Part shown: in pieces, positions 51,956 through 59,866 of the stretch
How the letters are laid out: each line of letters starts with the position of its first letter
Position numbering within the stretch: the stretch's first letter is position 1
NCBI RefSeq assembly: GCF_001422485.1
Contig: NZ_LMNF01000004.1
Location: 124,001-188,000 of the forward strand
DNA length: 64,000 nt
Origin: Agreia sp. Leaf283
Lineage (GTDB): Bacteria > Actinomycetota > Actinomycetes > Actinomycetales > Microbacteriaceae
Direction: 5' to 3'
Position numbers and translations under genes: made by a program
The notes under the pieces: generated by a model
What the model was told of the DNA's origin: nothing
Databases searched by the model: none
What the model saw: the letters and a program-made list of their open reading frames with translations, nothing else

Positions 51956-52795
51956 ATGGCACACGAGCTCATGAGCCCGGATGATGTGGCCAGGATCGTC
52001 GACCGTAACAATGTACGGATCACGGGACCGGACGCAGGCGACGTGCTGCTCTTCGCCCATGGCTTCGGATGCGATCAGACCATGTACAGGCGGCTGCTGC
52101 CCTTCTTCGAGCACAGCTTTCGCGTCGTCGCATTCGACCATGTGGGTTCCGGCGGCTCGTCGCTCGCCGACTACGACGCGGTGCGCTACGGAACGCTCGA
52201 CCAGTACACGCACGACCTCATCGAGGTCTGCGGGGCCCTGCAGCTCGCCGAGGTGACCGTCATCGCCCACAGCTTCGCGGCGATGGTGGCCGTGGCCGCC
52301 GCGATCGAGTCGCCTGAGCTCTTCCGCAGCATCGTTCTGCTCGCTCCGACACCGTCGTACATCGACGACGAGGCCGCCGGCTACGAGGGCGGGTTCTCAC
52401 ACGAGGACATCGATGGCCTGCTCGAGTCGCTCGACGACAACCACCTCGCATGGTCATCCATGATGGCGCCCGTAGTCATGAAGAACCCCGAATTCCCCGA
52501 ACTCGCCGGCGAGCTCGAGCAGAGCTTCTGCCGAGTCGACCCGCGCGTCATGCGCACGTTCGCCCGCGTCGCCTTCCTCTCCGATGTGCGGGAGCTGCTG
52601 CCCCGCGTCGAGGTGCCCGCCCTCATCGTGCAGTGCACCAACGATTCGCTCGCCCCGCTCTCCGTGGGCGACTACATGGAGTCGCGGATGCCCCGCGCCT
52701 CGGTCGTCGTGCTCCAGGCGCAGGGCCACGTTCCGCAGGTGAGCGCTCCCGACGAGACTGCTCGCGCGATCCTCGATTTTCTCGACGAGCGATGA
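51956..52795 (+). CDS. RsbQ-like alpha/beta hydrolase
   Basis: The 279-residue protein matches RsbQ of Bacillus along its length: RNNVRITG, FAHGFGCDQTMYRR, FDHVGSGGSSLADYD, RYGTLDQYTHDLIEVC, FCRVDPRVMRTFARVAFLSD and VPALIVQCTNDSLAP. The catalytic Ser is in AHSFA, with Asp in CTNDSLAP and His in GHVPQVS. RsbQ supplies a signal to the PAS domain of RsbP in the energy-stress pathway. Here the next gene, overlapping by 4 bp, encodes a PAS-GGDEF-EAL protein, so the sensing pair seems wired to cyclic-di-GMP. Confidence 0.9.
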   Translation: MAHELMSPDDVARIVDRNNVRITGPDAGDVLLFAHGFGCDQTMYRRLLPFFEHSFRVVAFDHVGSGGSSLADYDAVRYGTLDQYTHDLIEVCGALQLAEVTVIAHSFAAMVAVAAAIESPELFRSIVLLAPTPSYIDDEAAGYEGGFSHEDIDGLLESLDDNHLAWSSMMAPVVMKNPEFPELAGELEQSFCRVDPRVMRTFARVAFLSDVRELLPRVEVPALIVQCTNDSLAPLSVGDYMESRMPRASVVVLQAQGHVPQVSAPDETARAILDFLDER

Positions 52796-54576
52796 CCATG
52801 CAGCCGGATGCGAGGGGTGCGATCGACTACGAGCTCGTGTTCCGCTCCGGGCCCGGCGGGCTGGTGGTCACCGACTCGGAGAACTCGATCATCGAGGTCA
52901 ATGATCGCCTTCTCCTGTGGAGCGGCTTCGCTCGGGAAGACCTGATCGGAACGTCGTTCGCCCGCCTCCTACCACCGGCCGATCGCATCCTGTTCTCCGC
53001 ACGTATCCTCCCTCTGCTTCATCTGGAGGGGGAGGTGATGGACATGTCGCTCACTCTGCTCGGAAAAGACCGCACGGCCCGTGCCGCCCACATGTCCGCC
53101 GCCCGCTTGAGTCGCGCGCCCGAAGACGCCGACCCCGATTCGTCCGCCGCCTCGCAGAACCTCTTCGTGTTCGTGCCCCGGCGGGAACGTTCCGCCGACG
53201 AGGAGAACATGATCAGGGCGATCATGCAGGCCGAAAGGTCCGACGCGCTGCGGCGCGAGGCCGAGCTCGACCTCGAGCAGGCGGCGCACTACGACGCGCT
53301 CACCTCCCTGTTCAACCGCTCCGGGCTCCTGACGCGCATAATCGAGCTGGCCGACGACCTGCCTCCCCTGAGCGAGTTCTCGACCTTCGTGCTGGGTCTC
53401 GATCACTTCAGAGTCGTGAACGGCAGCCTGGGCAGGGCCGGCGGAGACCAGGTGCTCAGGGCGGTCGCGGAGCGCCTGATGACCCTGTCGGCCGTTGGCT
53501 TCCTCGCTGCCCGCGTCGGCGACGACGAGTTCGTCGTGGTCGGTCGAACCCACCCCCGGGGCGTCGCGTTCGCCGAGACGATCCTCGAATCGATCAGCGC
53601 TCCGATCCTGGTCGACGAACTCGAGATCGTCGTGACGGCGAGCCTGGGCGCATCCGTCGCCCGACTCGATTCGTCGGAGCGCATCCAGCCCGCGTCGATA
53701 GCCGAGACCCAGATGAGACAGGCGACGACGGCCATGTACGAGGCGAAGGCGTCGGGTCGCAATCGGTGGAAACTGTTCAGCTCGGTTATCGACGATTCAA
53801 CGATCGACGAGATCCGTCTCCTGGGCGAGATCCGCGCGGCCCTCGCCGACGATCAGTTCCGCCTCGACTACCAGCCGCAGCTCGACCTGGCGACGGGAGA
53901 GCTGCATGGCTACGAGGCGTTGCTGAGATGGGACCATCCCGACCGAGGAGTGATCGGGCCGGCGGGCTTCATCGCCGTGACCGAGAAATCCGGCCTCATC
54001 AACCAGATGGGCGCGTGGGCATGCCGCACTGCCATCGAACAGTGCGCCCTGCTCAACCGGGAGCCGGACGCCCGGCCCGTGACGGTGTCGATCAACGTGT
54101 CGGCGCGGCAGTTGGGAGATCCGCGGCTGGCCGAGATGGTCGGCGCGCTCGTGCGCGACAATCGTCTCGACCCGGCACTGATCACCCTCGAGATCACCGA
54201 GACGGGCCTGATCACCGACAGCCCGCGCGCACATCGCAACCTCGAGTTGCTGCACGAACAGGGGGTGCGTCTGGCTATCGACGATTTCGGCACCGGCCAC
54301 GCGGGCTTCGCCTACCTCAAGGATTTTCCGGTCGACGAGCTCAAGATCGACGGCTCCTTCGTGGCGGGTCTCGGCGTCTCTGTCGAGGACACGGCCATCG
54401 TCACCAGCTGCATCGACGTCGCCCATGCGCTCGGCATGCGCGTCGTCGCCGAGGGGGTCGAGACCCGTGCCCAGCTGGATCGCCTCGCCGAGCTCGGATG
54501 CGACCTCATCCAGGGGTACCTCTACTCGAAGCCGCTGCACCGCGATGCCATGCAGTCGTTCATGTCGGAGCCCTGA
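52792..54576 (+). CDS. PAS-GGDEF-EAL cyclic-di-GMP protein
   Basis: The 594-residue soluble protein has a PAS domain (about 12-115; VTDSENSIIEVNDRLLLWSG), a GGDEF domain (about 160-320) and an EAL domain (about 335-590). The cyclase signature is RVGDDEF, with Asp for the second Gly, so cyclase activity is doubtful. The EAL motifs are intact: YEALLRW, INVSARQL, EITETG, AIDDFGTG, LKIDGSF, VVAEGVET. It should mainly degrade cyclic-di-GMP, gated by PAS and the RsbQ-like partner encoded just upstream (ATGA overlap). Confidence 0.92.
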   Translation: MTMQPDARGAIDYELVFRSGPGGLVVTDSENSIIEVNDRLLLWSGFAREDLIGTSFARLLPPADRILFSARILPLLHLEGEVMDMSLTLLGKDRTARAAHMSAARLSRAPEDADPDSSAASQNLFVFVPRRERSADEENMIRAIMQAERSDALRREAELDLEQAAHYDALTSLFNRSGLLTRIIELADDLPPLSEFSTFVLGLDHFRVVNGSLGRAGGDQVLRAVAERLMTLSAVGFLAARVGDDEFVVVGRTHPRGVAFAETILESISAPILVDELEIVVTASLGASVARLDSSERIQPASIAETQMRQATTAMYEAKASGRNRWKLFSSVIDDSTIDEIRLLGEIRAALADDQFRLDYQPQLDLATGELHGYEALLRWDHPDRGVIGPAGFIAVTEKSGLINQMGAWACRTAIEQCALLNREPDARPVTVSINVSARQLGDPRLAEMVGALVRDNRLDPALITLEITETGLITDSPRAHRNLELLHEQGVRLAIDDFGTGHAGFAYLKDFPVDELKIDGSFVAGLGVSVEDTAIVTSCIDVAHALGMRVVAEGVETRAQLDRLAELGCDLIQGYLYSKPLHRDAMQSFMSEP

Positions 54577-54612
54577 CGATCGCTCCCGTTCTGCGCCGCA
54601 CGCGGTAGCGTC

Positions 54613-55029
54613 ATGCGTATGCCCCTCAGCGACGCCCCCGTTCCGCCGTATGACGGACCCCGCGGCATCCTGCACGCCGATCGTCACGAGGTCGCGGCCC
54701 GCCTGTTCGTCGCCACATTCCTGAAGCAGAAGGCGTCGCGGTTGCCCCGGGTCGACGTCGAGATCCCGGGCCTGTCGGGCCTGCAGGGCGAGTTGGCCGA
54801 GCTCGGCGGCTATTCGGTGGGGTCGTTCACCCTGTTCGCGAACAAGCAGCCGTGGGCCATCACCACCCAGCTGGCCCTCGAGTGCGTGCTGATCTGGGAG
54901 AGGGCATCGATCGCCGCCCGCTACGGAGACAAGATCGTCGTGCTGGAGCCGGGCATGCGCATCCTCGTCTCCAGCGAGCCGTCGGCCGCCGCCGACCGGG
55001 CGATCGCACGGGTTCGGCCGGCAGAATGA
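54613..55029 (+). CDS. Soluble protein of unknown function
   Basis: This 138-residue protein has no signal peptide, membrane segment or motif I recognise. It shows an alternating helix/strand pattern (HEVAARLFVATFLKQKASRL; ALECVLIWERASIAARYGDKIVVLEPGMRILVSS). The start may be ATG 54613 or 54619; TAGCGT at 54606-54611 could be a -10 giving a leaderless message from 54619. It overlaps the DUF1345 gene by 4 bp, so the two are likely functionally linked. Confidence 0.6.
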   Translation: MRMPLSDAPVPPYDGPRGILHADRHEVAARLFVATFLKQKASRLPRVDVEIPGLSGLQGELAELGGYSVGSFTLFANKQPWAITTQLALECVLIWERASIAARYGDKIVVLEPGMRILVSSEPSAAADRAIARVRPAE

Positions 55030-55700
55030 GCGGCACGAGCGACCTGGGCAGCTCCCGGGACTTCTCGGGGTTCTCGCACCGGGCCGGCGTGCGGGCAGCC
55101 GTGGTGCTCGCCATCTTCGTCGTCGTGTTCACGGTCACGGGTGTCGTCGGGTCGTGGATCTTCGCGCCCGCCGTCGGCTGGATCGCCGCGGCGGGCACCT
55201 TCACGATCTGGGTCTGGATCTCGGTGCTCCGCTTCGGTGCGGCCGACACCGCCGCCCATGCGAGCCGGGAAGATCCGTCGCAGAGCATGGCGCAGACGCT
55301 GCTGATCCTCGCCAGCATCGCCAGCTTCGGCGCGATCGCCCTTCTCCTGGTCGAGGCGGGAAAGCTGGGAACGAGCGCGACGCTCGGGCTGATCGTCACG
55401 GCGCTCGCGACACTGGCCGCATCGTGGTGGCTCGTGCACACGATCTACACGCTGCGGTACGCGGGCTTCTACTACCGCGCGGGCGGCACGGGCATCGAGT
55501 TCAACCAGAAGGAGCCGCCCCGTTACCTCGACTTCGCGTATTTCGCCTTCACCCTGGGAATGACGTTCCAGGTCTCCGACACGACCATCACGTCGTCTGT
55601 GCTGCGGGCCGAAGCACTGCGCCACGCGCTGCTGTCTTTTCTACTCGGCGTCGTCGTGGTGGCCTCGACGATCAACCTCGTGTCGAGCCTGCTGCACTAG
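55026..55700 (+). CDS. DUF1345 membrane protein
   Basis: The 224-residue product has five or six hydrophobic helices and the DUF1345 landmark HTIYTLRYAGFYYR followed by PRYLDFAYFAFTLGMTFQVSDT. The family is of unknown function in bacterial inner membranes. ATG 55026 overlaps the upstream stop. Its 3' end overlaps the convergent LacI-type gene by 29 bp. Confidence 0.88.
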   Translation: MSGTSDLGSSRDFSGFSHRAGVRAAVVLAIFVVVFTVTGVVGSWIFAPAVGWIAAAGTFTIWVWISVLRFGAADTAAHASREDPSQSMAQTLLILASIASFGAIALLLVEAGKLGTSATLGLIVTALATLAASWWLVHTIYTLRYAGFYYRAGGTGIEFNQKEPPRYLDFAYFAFTLGMTFQVSDTTITSSVLRAEALRHALLSFLLGVVVVASTINLVSSLLH

Positions 55701-56718
55701 CCGTGCTGCGAGCGGGCGCCGGCCCGGTCGACTCGCGCTCGATCAGGGCCGGCAACGACTGCGGGAGCTCGGTGGCGCGGTCGCCGTCGATGCGCGACAG
55801 CAGTGTGCTGAGCATGTCGCGGCCGATCCGTTCGAAGTCCTGGCGCACCGTGGTGAGGGGCGGCGTGACATATGCCGCTTCGGGAATGTCATCGAAACCG
55901 ATGACGCTCATGTCGCGAGGAACCGCGAGACCGCGTTCGTTGAGCGCGTGGATCAGGCCGATCGACATCTGATCGTTCGACGCGAAGATGGCCGTGAGGC
56001 CCGTCAGGTCGCTCGATACGCCGAATCGGTGGCCGGATGACGGGGTCCAGTCGCCGACGCCGATCACCCTGGCAGACAGGTCGTTGGCCCCCAGCTCGTC
56101 GCGCCACCCGCGCTCGCGCTCGCGGGCGTCGACCGAGTCGGCCGGTCCGGCGAGGTGGGCGATGCCGCGGTGGCCCAGCTCGATCAGGCGCTTGACCGCG
56201 GTGCGGGCGCCGGAGTACTGGTCGGCGCCGACGGTGGCGAGCCCCGCGTGGGCCGTGGCCTCGAGAGCCACCAGGGGAATGGTGAGCTCCATGCCCGCGA
56301 CGACGTCGACCGAGCCCTCGTGGCCGGAGATCACCGCGATGCCCTCGACGTTCTGGCGCAGGAACGCCTCGACGGCACCGCGGATGGAGCCGGGGTCGCT
56401 GTCGGTCATGTTCGCGGTGAAGACCGACCAGCGGGCGTCCCTGGCCGCCGCGTTGAAGTACAGAACGGTCGACGACGGGCCGAATTCTGGGCCGCCCGTG
56501 GCGATGAGCCCGATGGTGCGCGACCGTCTCGTGACGAGTGCCCGCGCCGCCGGCGAGGGCACGTAGCGCAGCTTCTTGATGGCCTCCTCGACCCGGACCC
56601 GAGTGGAGGAGCGCACGTTGGGCAGGTCGTTGACCACGCGAGAAACAGTCTGGTGCGATACGCCTGCGAGTCGTGCCACATCGAAGATCGTCGCTTGGCG
56701 CGGCGTCTCTTCCGTCAC
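55672..56718 (-). CDS. LacI-family transcriptional regulator
   Basis: The protein (348 residues from GTG 56718; GTG 56727 is an alternative with a poorer ribosome-binding site) has the LacI helix-turn-helix (ATIFDVARLAGVSHQTVSRVVND), hinge helix (PSPAARALVTRRSRTIGLI) and a periplasmic-binding-protein-like sugar domain ending with IGFDDIPEAAYVTPPLTTVRQD. It follows the orphan RbsA-type ATPase gene on the same strand. Three LacI-type operators lie in the divergent sugar-transport promoter region, so it is probably their repressor. Inducer unknown, likely a pentose or galactofuranose-like sugar. Confidence 0.9.
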   Translation of the reverse strand: MTEETPRQATIFDVARLAGVSHQTVSRVVNDLPNVRSSTRVRVEEAIKKLRYVPSPAARALVTRRSRTIGLIATGGPEFGPSSTVLYFNAAARDARWSVFTANMTDSDPGSIRGAVEAFLRQNVEGIAVISGHEGSVDVVAGMELTIPLVALEATAHAGLATVGADQYSGARTAVKRLIELGHRGIAHLAGPADSVDARERERGWRDELGANDLSARVIGVGDWTPSSGHRFGVSSDLTGLTAIFASNDQMSIGLIHALNERGLAVPRDMSVIGFDDIPEAAYVTPPLTTVRQDFERIGRDMLSTLLSRIDGDRATELPQSLPALIERESTGPAPARSTASAAGSTRG

Positions 56719-56790
56719 GTGTTCCACCCTATCCAGCGACGCGCCCGTGCTCGTGTCGTGCCTCGAACACTAGTCGACCAGAGAGCGCGA

Positions 56791-58335
56791 TCAGTCATCG
56801 TCGCCATCCGTCGAGTTCTCCGCGATGATCGTGAGCAGCCGCTCGACCGACAGGTCGTGGTTCTCGAGGTCTCCGACCTTGCGTTTGTCGCGCAGAATGG
56901 CGATGCGGTGACTGATGCGCAGCACCTCTTCGAGTTCCGCCGAGATGAACACCACCGAGAGCCCGTTGTCTGCGAGATCGGAGACGAGGCTCTGGATCTC
57001 TGCCTTCGCGCCGACGTCGATTCCGCGGGTGGGCTCGTCGAGCACGAGCAGCCGCGGGGCGATCGCGAGCCACCGGGCGAGGAGCACCTTCTGCTGGTTG
57101 CCTCCCGACAGGGTGCGCATCAGCGCGTCGGGGTCGGCGGGCCGGATGTTCATGGCCTGGATGTAGCTCGCGGCCAGGTCGTCCTGCCGTCGGCGGGGGA
57201 TGCGCCGGAACCAGCCCATGTCGGCCTGCAGGGCGAGGGCGATGTTGTCGCGCACCGACAGCTCGCCGATGATCCCCTCCGTGCGCCGGTTCTCGGACGC
57301 GTACGCGATGCGGTTCTTCAGCGCCCTGCGCGGGTTGGCGAGTTTCTCGGCATGCCCGTCGATGAGCGTCTCGCCGCTGTCGGCGCGGTCGATGCCCGCC
57401 AGCAGTCGTGCGAGCTCGGTGCGCCCCGAGCCGAGGAGGCCCGCGATGCCCACGACCTCGCCTTCGTAGACGCGCAGGTCGAAGGCCTCGATCGCCCCCC
57501 GGCGGCCGAGCCCGATGGCGCTGATGAGGGGCTCCTCGCCGGAGAGACCCTCCTCGACCGTGCTGCTGCTGGTGTGCTCCTGGATGTTCGCCAGCGCGGG
57601 AAGGTTGCGGCCGACCATCTTCTGCACGAGGTCGATGCGCAGCAGGTCGTGGGTGAGGTACTCGCCGACCAGCCGTCCGTCGCGCAGCACCGTGAGTCTG
57701 TCGGAGATCTCGTAGACCTGATCGAGGAAGTGCGAGATGAAGAGAATGGCGACGCCCGACTCCTTGAGGCCCGCGATGATGCGGAACAGCTCGGTCACCT
57801 CGTCGTTGTCGAGGCTCGACGTGGGCTCGTCGAGCACCAGCACGCGCGCTTCGACGTAGACGGCGCGCGCGATGGCGATGAGCTGCTGGATCGCGGGGGA
57901 GTGGTCGGCGAGCATCGAGCGGGGGTCGACGTCGAGCCGCATCGTCGCCAGCAGCTCGCTGGTGCGCGCGTGCGCCTCGCGCCAGTCGATGCCTCCGAAC
58001 CTGGTGCGCGGCTCGCGCCCGAGCATCACGTTCTCGGTCACCGACAGGTTCGGCAGGAGATTGACCTCCTGGTAGACCGTGCTGATGCCCGCCCGTTGCG
58101 CGGCTGCGGGAGTGCTGAACGACACCGGTCGGCCGTCCATCTCGATGGTTCCGCCATCGATGGGCTGCACACCCGTGAGGGCCTTGATCAGCGTGCTCTT
58201 GCCGGCGCCGTTCTCGCCCATGAGCGAGTGGACCTCGCCCGCGAAGAGGCGGAAGTCGACTCCGTCGAGAGCTTTCGTTGCGGTGAACGCGACCGAGACG
58301 TCGGTGAAGCGGATGACGGGCGCATCCACGGTCAT
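56791..58335 (-). CDS. RbsA-type sugar ABC transporter ATPase without adjacent permease on its strand
   Basis: This 514-residue double ATPase has two nucleotide-binding halves: GENGAGKSTLIKAL with VLVLDEPTSSLD in the first, GLLGSGRTELARLL with LSGGNQQKVLLARW and LLVLDEPTRGID in the second. It therefore belongs to the CUT2 (ribose-type) class. GGGAGG lies 6 bp before ATG 58335. It is cotranscribed with the LacI regulator and divergent from a complete importer that already has its own ATPase at 59867; the two ATPases are alike over most of their length. Confidence 0.92.
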   Translation of the reverse strand: MTVDAPVIRFTDVSVAFTATKALDGVDFRLFAGEVHSLMGENGAGKSTLIKALTGVQPIDGGTIEMDGRPVSFSTPAAAQRAGISTVYQEVNLLPNLSVTENVMLGREPRTRFGGIDWREAHARTSELLATMRLDVDPRSMLADHSPAIQQLIAIARAVYVEARVLVLDEPTSSLDNDEVTELFRIIAGLKESGVAILFISHFLDQVYEISDRLTVLRDGRLVGEYLTHDLLRIDLVQKMVGRNLPALANIQEHTSSSTVEEGLSGEEPLISAIGLGRRGAIEAFDLRVYEGEVVGIAGLLGSGRTELARLLAGIDRADSGETLIDGHAEKLANPRRALKNRIAYASENRRTEGIIGELSVRDNIALALQADMGWFRRIPRRRQDDLAASYIQAMNIRPADPDALMRTLSGGNQQKVLLARWLAIAPRLLVLDEPTRGIDVGAKAEIQSLVSDLADNGLSVVFISAELEEVLRISHRIAILRDKRKVGDLENHDLSVERLLTIIAENSTDGDDD

Positions 58336-58410
58336 CGTCGCCTCCCGCGAGGAGCCGTCATGGGGAACCTCCTCGTTCGTGCACGCGAGGACGCGTGCTC
58401 CCTGAGGGAA

Positions 58411-58424
58411 TGTTAGGGCTCACA
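58411..58424. promoter_or_regulatory. LacI-type operator 1
   Basis: TGTTAGGGCTCACA matches the shared pattern TGTKAGSSCTMACA. It lies 75 bp upstream of the leftward ATPase gene. TAACAT on the minus strand (58415-58410) with TTGTGC 18 bp upstream (58439-58434) makes a possible promoter overlapped by this site. Confidence 0.7.
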
Positions 58425-58520
58425 TTTACCGCGCACAAGTCGATGGCCGGGATCGTGCCGTCACCCGCGTGTGCCCGGCATACGTTGCCGATTCGTTACC
58501 TGAGTCGACGCAATCGTCGC

Positions 58521-58579
58521 TTGACAGGATGTTCACCGCGCGGATATTGTCTCGACCAAGCAAACTGTGAGCGCTAACA
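58521..58579 (+). promoter_or_regulatory. Rightward sugar-operon promoter with LacI-type operator 2
   Basis: -35 TTGACA (58521-58526), 18-bp spacer, -10 TATTGT (58545-58550). The operator TGTGAGCGCTAACA (58566-58579) sits just after the expected transcription start, a classic repressor position. The 170-bp leader up to the binding-protein start contains operator 3 and a reading frame that I regard as non-coding. Confidence 0.75.
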
Positions 58580-58654
58580 ACTCTTCACCAACTGCCGCCG
58601 GATCTCAGGGACGAGATGACACGATCCCCTGCAGGACCGCCCGGCCGAAGCAAT

Positions 58655-58668
58655 TGTTAGCCCTCACA
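58655..58668. promoter_or_regulatory. LacI-type operator 3
   Basis: TGTTAGCCCTCACA, 89 bp downstream of operator 2 and 82 bp before the binding-protein ATG. Within a leader it could act as a roadblock or support looping between sites. Confidence 0.7.
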
Positions 58669-58749
58669 ACCCGGCCCACGCATCAACCACGGTTCACATT
58701 CACTCCGGAGGCGCACGACAGTCGCCGCCGGGTCTCAAGGAGGAGATCA

Positions 58750-59745
58750 ATGTTCAAGACACCTCGATTCAGGTCCATCGCAGGCTTCGCTCTGGTGGGG
58801 GCAGTCGCCCTCGGCCTCGGCGCCTGCTCGGCAGGCGGCGGCGGCGACGACGCATCGGGCGATGGGGGAGACCTCACGACCATCGGTTTCGTCGCGGTCG
58901 GCCCCGAGGGCGGATGGCGCACGGCGAACGAGAAGAACATCCAGGACTCGTTCTCGGAGGAGAACGGCTTCGAGCTCAAGTACGCCCCGGCCACCAACGG
59001 CGACCAGAACTCGCAGATCACCGCGTTCACGTCGTTCATCGATGAGGACGTCGACGCCATCCTGCTGTCGGCCACCGAGGCCACCGGCTGGGAGAGCATC
59101 CTCGAACGCGCCAAGGAGGCCGAGATCCCCGTCGTGCTGCTCGACCGCGGCATCGAGCCGAACGACACCGAGCTCTACACCAGCCACATCGCGCCCGACA
59201 ACGTCGGCATCAGCGCCTCGGCCGCCGAGTGGGCGAACGAGCAGTTCCCCGACGGAGCCAACTACGTCGTCCTCGAAGGACCTCCCGGACTGTCGGTCGT
59301 GAACGACCGCAACAAGGGATGGGACGAGACGGTCGATTCGAAGCTCACCAAGCTCGAGAGCCAGTCGGCCAACTGGTCGACCGAAGAGGCGAAGAGCGTC
59401 TTCGAGACGATCCTCAAGGCCAACAACAACGACGTCCAGCTCGTGTTCGCACAGAACGACGAGATGGGCCTCGGCGCCGCCCTGGCCGTCGAAGAGGCGG
59501 GCCTGAAGCCCGGCACCGACGTCAAGATCATCACGATCGACGGCACCAAGGCCGCCCTCGAGGCGCTTGCGGCAGGTCGACTCAGCTTCGTGGCCGAGTA
59601 CAACCCGCTGTTCGGCGACACCGCGATCGACGTCGTGAACAAGGCCATCGCCGGCGACAAGGTCGAGTCCGACATCGTCGTTCCGAGCGTGACCTTCGAC
59701 TCGCCCGAGGCCGCGACCACCGCGCTGCCCGACCGCCAGTACTGA
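58750..59745 (+). CDS. ytfQ: YtfQ-like sugar-binding lipoprotein
   Basis: The 331-residue protein has a lipoprotein signal (ALVGAVALGLGAC, Cys near residue 25) and a type I periplasmic-binding fold. It closely follows YtfQ of E. coli: GGWRTANEKN, SFIDEDVDAILLSATEATGW, AKEAEIPVVLLDRGIE, QNDEMGLGAALAVEEAGLKPG. YtfQ binds galactofuranose-type sugars. AAGGAGGAG precedes ATG 58750; the in-frame stretch from 58567 starts inside operator 2 and is not needed. With two permeases and one ATPase downstream, the whole set matches YtfQRT-YjfF. Confidence 0.9.
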   Translation: MFKTPRFRSIAGFALVGAVALGLGACSAGGGGDDASGDGGDLTTIGFVAVGPEGGWRTANEKNIQDSFSEENGFELKYAPATNGDQNSQITAFTSFIDEDVDAILLSATEATGWESILERAKEAEIPVVLLDRGIEPNDTELYTSHIAPDNVGISASAAEWANEQFPDGANYVVLEGPPGLSVVNDRNKGWDETVDSKLTKLESQSANWSTEEAKSVFETILKANNNDVQLVFAQNDEMGLGAALAVEEAGLKPGTDVKIITIDGTKAALEALAAGRLSFVAEYNPLFGDTAIDVVNKAIAGDKVESDIVVPSVTFDSPEAATTALPDRQY

Positions 59746-59758
59746 TTCACCCCGCTCC

Positions 59759-59794
59759 TTCGGTTCCCCGGGCCTCGCGGCTCGGGGAACCGAA
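59759..59794 (+). terminator. Intercistronic stem-loop after the binding-protein gene
   Basis: TTCGGTTCCCCG (59759-59770) pairs perfectly with CGGGGAACCGAA (59783-59794), and the inner GCC/GGC extends the stem. It lacks a T-run. Its place between binding protein and ATPase suggests an attenuator or RNA-stabilising hairpin that keeps the binding protein in excess. Confidence 0.65.
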
Positions 59795-59866
59795 CGGGCT
59801 CTCGCGTGGGAGAATCCACGCGACTCAATGACGAGGCCGGCACCCCGGCAGAACGAGCAGGCAGAC

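Noticed and set aside
58567-58749. Upstream extension of the binding-protein frame
   Set aside because: It begins inside a LacI-type operator and would bury the lipoprotein signal peptide; the ATG at 58750 has an excellent ribosome-binding site.
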